Of a stretch of DNA of 7,704 nt, positions 1-6,468 are shown piece after piece (position 1 is the first letter of the stretch; each line of letters starts with the position of its first letter). The DNA lies in NCBI GenBank assembly GCA_945837185.1, contig CAMAMZ010000097.1, positions 1 through 7,704 on the forward strand, in the 5' to 3' direction. This DNA comes from an uncultured Bacteroidales bacterium (GTDB lineage Bacteria > Bacteroidota > Bacteroidia > Bacteroidales > Bacteroidaceae). The notes beneath the pieces are model-generated. The model searched no databases. It saw only the letters and a list, made by a program, of their open reading frames with translations, and was not told the DNA's origin. Made by a program: the position numbers and the translations under genes.

Positions 1-27
1 AACGTGTACTACCGCATCAGCTTCTAA
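1..27 (+). CDS. C-terminal end of an upstream gene, possibly an outer-membrane beta-barrel protein (partial)
   Basis: Frame 1 reads NVYYRISF and then a TAA stop at 25-27. The alternating aromatic/polar pattern with a terminal phenylalanine is what outer-membrane beta-barrel proteins (TonB-dependent receptors, OmpA/OMP-like barrels) usually show as their last strand, recognised by the BAM complex. A hairpin (27-53) starts right at the stop, which fits the 3' end of a plus-strand gene converging on the leftward dusB operon. Only eight residues are visible, so the barrel reading is an inference from the terminal signature. The other two plus frames also stay open for a short distance, so even the frame is not certain. 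Confidence 0.45.
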   Translation, partial: NVYYRISF

Positions 28-53
28 TGGTGGGTTCTATTAATTCCCACCGT
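27..53 (+). other. Stem-loop just after the upstream gene
   Basis: GGTGGG at 29-34 pairs perfectly with CCCACC at 46-51, and a T-G wobble (28/52) and A-T pair (27/53) extend it to 8 bp with an 11-nt loop. It begins at the stop codon of the partial plus-strand gene. There is no T-run directly after it on the plus strand, so it is not a classical intrinsic terminator. It may protect the 3' end of the mRNA or act together with the larger hairpin at 63-104. Confidence 0.4.
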
Positions 54-58
54 CATGC

Positions 59-104
59 AAAAATTATCTCCTAACAGTTGTACAGCAAACTGTTAGGAGA
101 TAAT
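59..104 (-). terminator. Rho-independent terminator of the leftward dusB operon, possibly bidirectional
   Basis: A perfect 17-bp inverted repeat (63-79 with 88-104, loop 80-87) lies 10 nt beyond the dusB stop codon. Read on the minus strand, the stem is followed directly by five T residues (A at 59-63 on plus), the classic intrinsic terminator layout. The stem is fairly A/T-rich at its base and contains the paired core CTCCTAACAGTT. Transcription from the plus-strand gene ending at 27 also reaches this hairpin, but there only a weak GCATTT follows, so termination in that direction would be less efficient. Confidence 0.85.
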
Positions 105-114
105 GCATTTCAGG

Positions 115-1098
115 CTACGGCTGCTGCACACGTTTCACCAACTCGCGGCAGGATTGGAGAATAGACTCCAGTTCTTGGAGTGTGGTGGCGCGCAGCATGG
201 CTATGCGTGTTTGACGGAAATCGGGGATTCCTTTAAACAGCGGTGTGGCAGCCAGATGGCGCCGTGTGTGCAGAATGCCACGATATTCGTCGGTGCGGGC
301 CACATTGATATGCAACTGTTCCAAAAGGATGTCGAGCTTCTCATCAACCGTAAGGGGTGTGGCATCTGGCACATCGCTCATATCCTTGAAAATCCATGGC
401 TGTCCGAAGGTGGCACGACCTATCATGACAGCGTCAACGCCATAACGTTCAAAAGCATCGTGTGCCTGCTGGGGCGTTGTAATGTCGCCATTGCCAATGA
501 TGGGAATATGTATGCGCGGATTGTTTTTCACTTCACCGATGAGCGTCCAGTCTGCCTGCCCTGTGTACATCTGACTTCGTGTGCGCCCGTGAATGGTGAG
601 GGCCTGGATGCCACAGTCTTGCAGCTGTTCAGCTAAAGTGGGAATGATGAGATGGTCGTGGTCCCATCCCAAACGGGTCTTTACCGTAACAGGCACTTTT
701 ACCGCTTTCACCACCTCGCGTGTGATGTCGAGCAGAAGGGGAATGTTACGCAGCATGCCGGCACCCGCTCCCTTGCCTGCCACTTTCTTTACCGGGCAAC
801 CGAAATTCAGGTCAATGAGGTCGGGATGGGCTGTTTCCACGATACGGGCAGCCTCTACCATGGCTGCCACATCACGCCCGTATAGCTGTATGCCTACAGG
901 ACGCTCCTCGTCGAGTATGGTGAGTTTGTTGACCGTAGACTGCACAGAACGAATCAAGGCTTCGGCAGACACGAATTCGGTGTAGACCATTGCCGCACCA
1001 TAACGTTTGCATAACATACGGAAGCCTATATCCGTAACATCCTCCATAGGAGCGAGGAAAAGCGGATGCTGACCAAAGGTGATATTTCCAATCTTCAT
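115..1098 (-). CDS. dusB: tRNA dihydrouridine synthase, DusB type
   Basis: A flavin-dependent enzyme that reduces specific uridines of tRNA to dihydrouridine using NAD(P)H, in the cytoplasm. The 327 residues match the usual family length. The FMN-binding TIM barrel begins at about residue 12 with LAPMEDVTDIGFR. The family signature DLNFGCPVKK lies at 96-105, with Cys101 as the predicted general acid. VKTRLGW (139-145) holds the flavin-contacting Lys140, IHGRT (169-173) the conserved histidine, and IGNGDI (201-206) and MIGRA (225-229) form the phosphate-binding end of the barrel. A helical C-terminal domain of about 90 residues follows, as expected. The ATG at 1098 gives the standard MKIGNI start. 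It is the last gene of the leftward cluster, 28 nt after dprA, and ends 10 nt before the terminator. The Dus family is certain; DusB rather than another subclass rests on overall similarity. Confidence 0.95.
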   Translation of the reverse strand: MKIGNITFGQHPLFLAPMEDVTDIGFRMLCKRYGAAMVYTEFVSAEALIRSVQSTVNKLTILDEERPVGIQLYGRDVAAMVEAARIVETAHPDLIDLNFGCPVKKVAGKGAGAGMLRNIPLLLDITREVVKAVKVPVTVKTRLGWDHDHLIIPTLAEQLQDCGIQALTIHGRTRSQMYTGQADWTLIGEVKNNPRIHIPIIGNGDITTPQQAHDAFERYGVDAVMIGRATFGQPWIFKDMSDVPDATPLTVDEKLDILLEQLHINVARTDEYRGILHTRRHLAATPLFKGIPDFRQTRIAMLRATTLQELESILQSCRELVKRVQQP

Positions 1099-1126
1099 TG
1101 TGTGAACGGTTTAAAAATATAGCGTA

Positions 1127-2257
1127 TTATCCTATCAAATGCTGCAAGCCTCCGGCCAACGAGCGGATGACACCTTTCATCTCTAAGGTGAAGAGCAGGG
1201 CTGAAAGGCGTGGAATGGGAATGCCTGTGCGTACAGTAAGGACATTGACAGGCAAATCATTATGACTGCGCAGCGCTGTTACAATCAGTTCTTCTTCTGG
1301 CGTAAGTTCCGGAAAGAGTTGTCGTTCTATACCCTGTTGGCGGGCTGCCTGCCGCTCTTCATCATCGGTCCATCCCATGGCCTGTATAAAGTCCTCAGCA
1401 CCCGTAATCAACGCTGCACCATTATCTCGAATCAAGTTGTTGCAACCGGCACTATAGGGAGCACCTACTGCTCCTGGGAAGGCGAACACATCCCGATGGT
1501 AGTCTTGGGCAATAGAGCAAGTGATGAGTCCTCCTCCCTTGCTGCCACTCTCCACGAGGATTGTAGCATCGCACATGCCGGCCACAATACGGTTACGACG
1601 CACGAAGTGGAGCTTGTCGATTTTCGTTGCTGTCGTGTATTCAGTCAGCAAACCACCCTGTGCCAGCATCTTTTCTGCCACCGGACGATGCAGAGAGGGG
1701 TAGAGCGTGTCTAAGCCATGCGCCAACACACCCACGGTTTCATAGCCTTGTTGCAACGCCTGTTGATGGGCACAGATGTCGATGCCATAGGCGAGACCAC
1801 TGACGATGAGTACCTGCGGACATGCCTGCCGCAGTTCGATGATAAACTTGCGAATCAAATCGGTGCCATAGGGGGTACAGTGGCGGGTGCCTACCATATT
1901 GATGACTTTGGCCTGATTGAGAGAGGCGGTTCCCTTATAATAGAGTACCAAGGGGGCATCAGGACAATCGCGCAGACGCTGAGGGTAACGGTCGTCGGAC
2001 ATACTGAGGATGGCCACCTGGTGGGCTTCAGCCCAGGCATATTCCGCTTCAGCACAGCGCATGGCGTCACTCATATCACGAAAAGTCTCTTCCCATCGCG
2101 GTGAGGCTTCGGGAAGCACCTCACGGATATGGTTGCGATGGCTCATAATGGCATGGGCAGAGCCTAATTGCCGATACAATGCTATCAACCCGGTAGGATG
2201 GAAGAAACAGCATCGGGTGAGGGCTATGGCATCAATGATTTCCTGCTGATCGGTCAT
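1127..2257 (-). CDS. dprA: DNA-processing protein DprA (Smf)
   Basis: DprA binds incoming single-stranded DNA and loads RecA onto it during natural transformation; it is also widely kept in bacteria not known to be competent. The 376-residue protein has an N-terminal helical SAM-like region (about 1-85), then the Rossmann-like DprA core (about 105-295): MVGTR with the following TPYG at 121-131, SGLAYGID at 153-160, GLDTLYP at 181-187, FVRRNRIVAG at 218-227 and ESGSKGG at 236-242. These contain the glycine and arginine positions used for ssDNA binding. The C-terminal 60 residues (about 318-376, LTPEEELIV onwards) look like the winged-helix domain found in many DprA proteins. The gene lies 27 nt after the thioesterase gene and 28 nt before dusB, so it is probably co-transcribed. 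No competence gene is visible in the window, so its role here (transformation or general recombination) is open. Confidence 0.96.
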   Translation of the reverse strand: MTDQQEIIDAIALTRCCFFHPTGLIALYRQLGSAHAIMSHRNHIREVLPEASPRWEETFRDMSDAMRCAEAEYAWAEAHQVAILSMSDDRYPQRLRDCPDAPLVLYYKGTASLNQAKVINMVGTRHCTPYGTDLIRKFIIELRQACPQVLIVSGLAYGIDICAHQQALQQGYETVGVLAHGLDTLYPSLHRPVAEKMLAQGGLLTEYTTATKIDKLHFVRRNRIVAGMCDATILVESGSKGGGLITCSIAQDYHRDVFAFPGAVGAPYSAGCNNLIRDNGAALITGAEDFIQAMGWTDDEERQAARQQGIERQLFPELTPEEELIVTALRSHNDLPVNVLTVRTGIPIPRLSALLFTLEMKGVIRSLAGGLQHLIG

Positions 2258-2284
2258 GTTGTGACGGGTTATGGGAGAAAGAAA

Positions 2285-2698
2285 TTACGCTGTGGGGGTG
2301 AGGTAAGGTGCGAAAGCCGTGTCGTAGGCCTCACTATGGGAAAGGCGACCGTTGACAAGAACCACCAACTCTACCGTGGCTCGGAAACAGAGCCTTTCAT
2401 CTTGTTCACGATAAATGACCTGGTCGAAGATGTAGCGCAGACCTTCCTTGCGCAAGCCCAAACGTGAGATGAAACGGTCGTCACAGCGCAGGGGCACTTT
2501 ATATTGCAGGTTCATGCGCGCCACAACGGCATCGATGCCTTGCTCATGCAAGCGGGCAAAGCTCAGTCCTGTTTGCAACAGGAACAGGTGGCGTGTGTGC
2601 TCGGCATAATGAAGGTAGTTGGCATTGTTCACAATGCCTTGGATGTCACATTCATAATCGCGCACCTCCATGCGTGTTTCAAAAACAAACTTACTCAT
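2285..2698 (-). CDS. Acyl-CoA thioesterase, hotdog fold (4HBT/YbgC-like)
   Basis: A small cytoplasmic enzyme predicted to hydrolyse acyl-CoA (or acyl-ACP) thioesters. The 137 residues are the normal size for a single hotdog domain. The active-site stretch RDYECDIQGIVNNANYL (13-29) carries the conserved Asp18, followed by GIVNNANY, which starts the central hotdog helix; Glu33 further along that helix is also typical. The remainder alternates in the beta-strand pattern of the fold (KVPLRCDD, LRYIFDQVIY, ATVELVVLV). Bacteroidota genomes carry several proteins of this type and the substrate cannot be told from sequence. It sits 9 nt after the DUF2851 gene and 27 nt before dprA, on the same strand, which indicates an operon. 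Thioesterase function is well supported; physiological role is unknown. Confidence 0.9.
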   Translation of the reverse strand: MSKFVFETRMEVRDYECDIQGIVNNANYLHYAEHTRHLFLLQTGLSFARLHEQGIDAVVARMNLQYKVPLRCDDRFISRLGLRKEGLRYIFDQVIYREQDERLCFRATVELVVLVNGRLSHSEAYDTAFAPYLTPTA

Positions 2699-2707
2699 AA
2701 CTGTATC

Positions 2708-4003
2708 TTACATTGTTTTGACATATTCGCGACCGAAATGACAACGCAAACAGTCTTTGCGGTCGCAGTATTGAAGTTTCAATTGTAGCAAGGCCTGCGA
2801 ATGACCCGCATTCTCTACCTGCAGGCCACAGTCTTTCCACATCCTGACGATGTGGTTATTCTCCGGACGCAAGGTAGACAGCAGGGCAAAGGCCCGCTGG
2901 CAGAGCTCGTCTTTGGCCTGATGCCTGCCATAGGCAAAAAGCATAGGTATGACAGTATTGATGATAATGAGGTTGAGGGAGAAGGGAGAAAGGTGCTTCT
3001 CGTTGCGGGCACAAACAGCCCCAAAGCTGTAATGGGTTTGCCAATAGGGTGTGGCTGATGTGGCAAGGGCCTCATGCAGTTCCAACACGGTAGTGCATGC
3101 CATGAGCTGGCTCAGGTTCGCCTTACGATGATAGTACAAATGGGCTAACTGCACCAATCGGATATGCGGGAAGTTTTGGGGGCGGAGCCGAAGGAAGCGC
3201 CACAGACTTCTGTCCATAGGGGTGAGGTGGAACTTATGCGCCAGAAACTGATACTCCTTACGCAAGCGGGCCAGATAACCATCGGCAAGGGCTTCCTGCT
3301 GATGATAGGCAGGTACGGCTTCTAACTCGAGCAGGCCTGCCTGCCCCAAGAAGAGGGCTTCCAACTGAAAGAGGTCGTCGCGATGATGGGCAGCAGCCTG
3401 AAGAGGCAGGTTATAAGCCCACGTTTCGAAAGCGTCGCCATTGATGCCAAAGCCATAGTTGCGTGCCAGGGTTACGAAGCACACTTGTTCCCACGACCCA
3501 TTGCACAAGGCAAGGCGACGAAGAATATCGTCGGTTTTGCGCTCTAACCGTTCTGTCTGCAACACACTGAGCCAATGTTCTATCTTTAGCGAGCTGAGTT
3601 GCGGAATAAGCTTATAGCAAGGGGGATAGTTGTCAAAAGCCAGCAACTGCCGGAAATTGGCTACAATAGGAGGGGGCACCTGCAACAGCAGTTGCGGCAC
3701 AATTTTTCCTTGGGATGTGCGCACCTCTGCGTCGATATCCGATGCCACATGGAGCACCACATTATCATATTGCCCGTTACGGTCGTGGCCATGGGCATAC
3801 CAATCCGACGAGCGCAGGTGTATTTCCACATTGCCCACCCACACGATATTGTCGATGCGAAGCTTGGCATTGAAGAAATCAGGACCGGCATTACGATTAT
3901 GCAGACCAGGGTCGAGCACCTCTACCCTTGCACCATCGGTGGTGTGCAAGGGTTGTAAGGGAAAGATGCGGTGTTTCCACACATAATGTAAGAGTTGCTC
4001 CAT
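2708..4003 (-). CDS. DUF2851 family protein, function unknown
   Basis: I recognise this as the DUF2851 family, widespread in Bacteroidota and without an established function. The 431 residues are full length for the family. The most conserved block is N-terminal: NAGPDFFNAKLRI (38-50), GNVEIHLRSSDWYAHGHD (57-74) and YDNVVLHV (79-86). The order Pro-Asp (41-42), Glu60, His62, His71, His73, His85 on predicted beta strands looks like a metal-binding or nuclease-like active site, but that is my inference. The middle (about 140-400) is mostly helical. The C-terminus has a cysteine cluster, Cys413-x4-Cys418-x2-Cys421-His422, that could bind zinc. There is no signal peptide or membrane segment, so it is probably cytoplasmic. 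It is the first gene of the leftward cluster, with a TAnnTTTG element 26 nt upstream of its ATG. Confidence 0.88.
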   Translation of the reverse strand: MEQLLHYVWKHRIFPLQPLHTTDGARVEVLDPGLHNRNAGPDFFNAKLRIDNIVWVGNVEIHLRSSDWYAHGHDRNGQYDNVVLHVASDIDAEVRTSQGKIVPQLLLQVPPPIVANFRQLLAFDNYPPCYKLIPQLSSLKIEHWLSVLQTERLERKTDDILRRLALCNGSWEQVCFVTLARNYGFGINGDAFETWAYNLPLQAAAHHRDDLFQLEALFLGQAGLLELEAVPAYHQQEALADGYLARLRKEYQFLAHKFHLTPMDRSLWRFLRLRPQNFPHIRLVQLAHLYYHRKANLSQLMACTTVLELHEALATSATPYWQTHYSFGAVCARNEKHLSPFSLNLIIINTVIPMLFAYGRHQAKDELCQRAFALLSTLRPENNHIVRMWKDCGLQVENAGHSQALLQLKLQYCDRKDCLRCHFGREYVKTM

Positions 4004-4028
4004 GAGTTTTTTGCTGGTTTATTCCTTG

Positions 4029-4036
4029 CAAAGCTA
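4029..4036 (-). promoter_or_regulatory. Bacteroidota-type promoter -7 element for the leftward DUF2851-thioesterase-dprA-dusB cluster
   Basis: On the minus strand these bases read TAGCTTTG, an exact match to the TAnnTTTG element used by the primary sigma factor of Bacteroidota. It lies 25 nt upstream of the DUF2851 ATG, which predicts a short leader of roughly 20 nt. I could not find a convincing TTTG at the -33 position; the upstream DNA is instead rich in A and T runs. The placement (only divergent region of the window) supports it, but an 8-base match with two free positions can occur by chance. Confidence 0.55.
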
Positions 4037-4040
4037 CGAA

Positions 4041-4076
4041 TTTTTTTATAATTGTAGGTGGGAATGCGTAAAAAAA
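4041..4076. repeat. T7/A7 inverted repeat between the two divergent promoters
   Basis: TTTTTTTA at 4041-4048 and TAAAAAAA at 4069-4076 form a perfect 8-bp inverted repeat with a 20-nt spacer. It lies between the leftward element (4029-4036) and the rightward element (4111-4118). Phased A/T runs bend DNA and often serve as UP-like elements or sites for nucleoid proteins. As a cruciform or RNA hairpin it would be weak because the arms are pure A/T. Any regulatory role is inference. Confidence 0.35.
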
Positions 4077-4110
4077 TCAAGCCAACGACGCTTTTCTCAC
4101 GAATTATCAG

Positions 4111-4118
4111 TAACTTTG
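4111..4118 (+). promoter_or_regulatory. Bacteroidota-type promoter -7 element for dapB-lepB
   Basis: TAACTTTG is an exact match to TAnnTTTG. It lies 81 nt before the dapB ATG, predicting a start of transcription near 4123-4126 and a leader of about 75 nt. A T-rich stretch (TTTTC at 4092-4096) lies upstream but is not a good -33 element at the expected spacing. The leader shows no recognisable lysine riboswitch, which would be far longer than the space available. Confidence 0.55.
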
Positions 4119-4199
4119 CCCACTGTGAACAACTTAAGCGCGGCTTATCTCTAAACAGGTGTTCCGCGAAACGGGAAACAACTAATAATATCATACATT

Positions 4200-4955
4200 A
4201 TGAAAATTGCAATAATTGGTTATGGAAAAATGGGACATCTGATTGAACAGGTGGCCCGTGAGCGTGGACATGAGATTGTGGCGATCATTGATGTAGACAA
4301 CGCATACGACTTTGATTCAGAAGCTTTCAAGTCGGCCGATGTGGCTATTGAGTTCTCTATGCCCTCCACAGCCTACGACAATGTGCGCACCTGCTTTACG
4401 AAGAAAGTGAAGGTGGTGAGCGGTACAACAGGATGGTTTGACCAACATAAAGAGGAAATGCAGGAACTGATAAAGAGTGGGGAAAACACGCTGTTCTGGT
4501 CGTCAAACTTCAGCGTGGGTGTGGCTATCTTCACCGCGCTGAACCGCTATCTGGCCAAAATCATGAATGCCTACCCACAATATGATGTGCGCATGGAGGA
4601 GACACACCATATCCATAAACTGGATGCTCCCTCGGGTACGGCCATCACCTTGGCGGAAAATATACTGACACAACTGGACCGCAAGCAGAAATGGGAGAAG
4701 GGTGTGCAGATTGCTGCTGACGGTAGTGTGCGTGGCAGCAACGACTTAGGTGCCGACACACTGGCCATAGAGAGTATTCGTCGCGATGAGGTGCCTGGCA
4801 TTCACAGCATTATCTACGACTCTCCTGAAGATAAAATCACCCTTACACACGACGCTCACTCTCGCCGTTCCTTTGCTTTGGGAGCTGTTCTGGCTGCCGA
4901 ATATGCAAAAGACCATTCAGGTTTACTGACCATGTCGGACTTGTTTAATTTCTAA
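4200..4955 (+). CDS. dapB: 4-hydroxy-tetrahydrodipicolinate reductase
   Basis: DapB reduces the product of DapA with NAD(P)H to tetrahydrodipicolinate, in the diaminopimelate/lysine pathway in the cytoplasm; the pathway supplies the peptidoglycan cross-linking residue. The N-terminal Rossmann domain carries the nucleotide loop GYGKMG at 7-12, and Asp31 and Asp33 follow the second strand. SGTTGW at 74-79 and SSNFSVGV at 101-108 line the cofactor and substrate clefts. The signature EETHHIHKLDAPSGTA at 133-148 contains the catalytic His136/His137 pair and Lys140, and the SGT substrate loop. The 251 residues are slightly shorter than the Escherichia coli enzyme, as is common in Bacteroidota. The start is fixed by the Rossmann strand beginning at residue 2. 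No Shine-Dalgarno sequence precedes it, only an A/T-rich leader. lepB follows after 7 nt, so the two are almost certainly co-transcribed. Confidence 0.97.
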   Translation: MKIAIIGYGKMGHLIEQVARERGHEIVAIIDVDNAYDFDSEAFKSADVAIEFSMPSTAYDNVRTCFTKKVKVVSGTTGWFDQHKEEMQELIKSGENTLFWSSNFSVGVAIFTALNRYLAKIMNAYPQYDVRMEETHHIHKLDAPSGTAITLAENILTQLDRKQKWEKGVQIAADGSVRGSNDLGADTLAIESIRRDEVPGIHSIIYDSPEDKITLTHDAHSRRSFALGAVLAAEYAKDHSGLLTMSDLFNF

Positions 4956-4962
4956 AACCATT

Positions 4963-6411
4963 ATGATTGACAAGGAGAAAGCCAAACTGAACATGAAGGT
5001 GCAGTGGGCAAAGTTTGTCGGTGTGCTTGTGCTGTACCTGCTCTTCCTGTTGTGGGTGAAGAGTGCTTGGGGACTGTTGGTGGTGCCCTTTATCTACGAT
5101 GTGTACATCACGAAAAAAATCAAGTGGCAATGGTGGAAGGATGCTGAAGGCCCCGTGAGGTTTGTCATGTCGTGGGTGGACGCATTGGTATTTGCCTTGG
5201 TGGCTGTGTATTTCATCAATCTCTTCTTTTTCCAGAATTATGTCATTCCCTCCAGTTCGCTGGAGAAATCATTACTCACCGGTGATTATCTCTTCGTGAG
5301 CAAGATGAGCTATGGACCACGCATTCCGCAAACACCGCTCACCATGCCGCTGACACAACACACCATGCCGGTTTTCAACACAAAGAGTTATGTAGAATGG
5401 CCTCACTGGGACTATAGAAGGGTGCAAGGATTTGGCAAGGTGGCACTCAACGATATTGTAGTGTTCAACTATCCGGCAGGGGACACGATTGTTTCCAATC
5501 CGCAATGGCAGGCTTCAGACTACTATCTGATGGTGTATTCCTTCGGACAACAAATTCTGGAGCAGAACAACGGTGGACCGATTGACGTGAACAACCTGAA
5601 CCCGCAGGAACAACGTAAATACTTTGCACAGGTGTATGCGCTGGGCAGAAGTTATATTGAACACAACCCAAGCGAATATGGCATGATCGACAGTAGGCCC
5701 ACTGACCGCAGGGAGAACTACGTGAAGCGTTGTGTGGGACTTCCGGGGCAAACCCTCCAAATCAAGAACCATATCGTGTATCTTGACGGCAAGCCTAACA
5801 AGGAGCCGGACTATGTGCAATATACTTATAAGGTGAAACTGAAGGGTGAGTTGCCTGATGAACTGATGCAGGAATTGGGTATCTCTATGGAGGATTTGAT
5901 GAGCCTGAACCAAAATGGCTATATGCCCTTGACAAACCAAGCGGTAAAGGCACTCTCAAAACGTCACGACCTTGTGGCCGAGATAACTCCCAACACGGAG
6001 GCTTATACCGGTGATTTGTATCCGCTCAATGCCATTACCGGATGGACAAGAGACAACTATGGTCCGATATGGATTCCTAAAAAGGGAGCGACATTGCCGC
6101 TTAACGAACAGAACATAGCCATCTACGAGCGTCCTATCAAGGTATATGAAGGCAACGACCTACAGGTGAAACATGGCCAGATTTACATCAACGGGAAACT
6201 GGCCACCAGCTATACCTTTAAAATGGATTACTATTGGATGATGGGCGATAACCGCCATAACTCCGCCGACTCCCGCTATTGGGGATTTGTGCCGGAAGAC
6301 CACATCGTAGGTAAACCTATCTTTGTGTGGTGGAGCACCGATCCTGACCGCAAAGGATTGAGCGGCATCCGCTGGAACAGATTGTTTAAATGGGTGGACG
6401 ACATCAAATAG
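4963..6411 (+). CDS. lepB: Signal peptidase I, long Bacteroidota form
   Basis: Membrane-bound Ser/Lys protease that removes signal peptides from proteins exported by Sec or Tat; the catalytic domain faces the periplasm. The N-terminus has hydrophobic segments at about 17-32 and 36-47 and a clear transmembrane helix at about 68-90, just before the active site. The serine box reads VIPSSSLEKSLLTGDYLFVSK (start at 94), with Ser99 in the place of the catalytic serine of the usual PSGSM motif; the Gly and Met are Ser98 and Leu100 here. The lysine box is YVKRCVGLPGQTL, with Lys255 as general base, and the last box is GDNRHNSADSRYWGFV (428-443). Serine and lysine are 156 residues apart, against about 55 in Escherichia coli, so a large insertion sits between them; the 482-residue total is long, but this is usual for the phylum. 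The last codons form one arm of a hairpin (6392-6422). Confidence 0.96.
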   Translation: MIDKEKAKLNMKVQWAKFVGVLVLYLLFLLWVKSAWGLLVVPFIYDVYITKKIKWQWWKDAEGPVRFVMSWVDALVFALVAVYFINLFFFQNYVIPSSSLEKSLLTGDYLFVSKMSYGPRIPQTPLTMPLTQHTMPVFNTKSYVEWPHWDYRRVQGFGKVALNDIVVFNYPAGDTIVSNPQWQASDYYLMVYSFGQQILEQNNGGPIDVNNLNPQEQRKYFAQVYALGRSYIEHNPSEYGMIDSRPTDRRENYVKRCVGLPGQTLQIKNHIVYLDGKPNKEPDYVQYTYKVKLKGELPDELMQELGISMEDLMSLNQNGYMPLTNQAVKALSKRHDLVAEITPNTEAYTGDLYPLNAITGWTRDNYGPIWIPKKGATLPLNEQNIAIYERPIKVYEGNDLQVKHGQIYINGKLATSYTFKMDYYWMMGDNRHNSADSRYWGFVPEDHIVGKPIFVWWSTDPDRKGLSGIRWNRLFKWVDDIK

Positions 6412-6429
6412 GGCGTCCACCCTATTTTT
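6392..6429 (+). terminator. Intrinsic terminator overlapping the lepB stop, with an alternative overlapping hairpin
   Basis: GGGTGGACG (6392-6400, inside the last lepB codons) pairs perfectly with CGTCCACCC (6414-6422): a 9-bp G/C-rich stem with a 13-nt loop containing the TAG stop (6409-6411). TATTTTTCTC follows, a T-rich tract suited to intrinsic termination. A second hairpin uses part of the same sequence: AAATAGGG (6406-6413) pairs with CCCTATTT (6420-6427), loop of 6 nt. The two stems share 6420-6422 and cannot form together. The WbqC-family gene begins 40 nt downstream, so the element probably limits read-through into it. Confidence 0.75.
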
Positions 6430-6468
6430 CTCTTATTGTTTTGTTGCACACTTAGCGCTCACTCTATC

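Noticed and set aside
103..636. Plus-strand open frame of 177 codons opposite dusB
   Set aside because: Antisense shadow of a clear Dus protein. Its ATG lies inside the terminator stem and the translation lacks domain character.
4161..4179. Bulged hairpin in the dapB leader (CCG and CGG around CGAAA, with GTT/AAC outside)
   Set aside because: Only 3+3 base pairs with a bulge. Too weak to call as a riboswitch or attenuator without conservation.
3922..4194. Minus-strand open frame of 90 codons over the divergent region
   Set aside because: It overlaps the start of the DUF2851 gene in another frame, covers both promoter elements, and its residues look like no known family.
5515..5940. Minus-strand open frame of 141 codons inside lepB
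   Set aside because: Antisense shadow of the LepB insertion region, with no start context or family resemblance.
6436..6468. TTG-initiated N-terminal extension of the WbqC-family protein
   Set aside because: It starts just after the terminator T-tract, its residues (MFCCTLSAHSI) are not family-like, and an ATG at 6469 gives the normal N-terminus.
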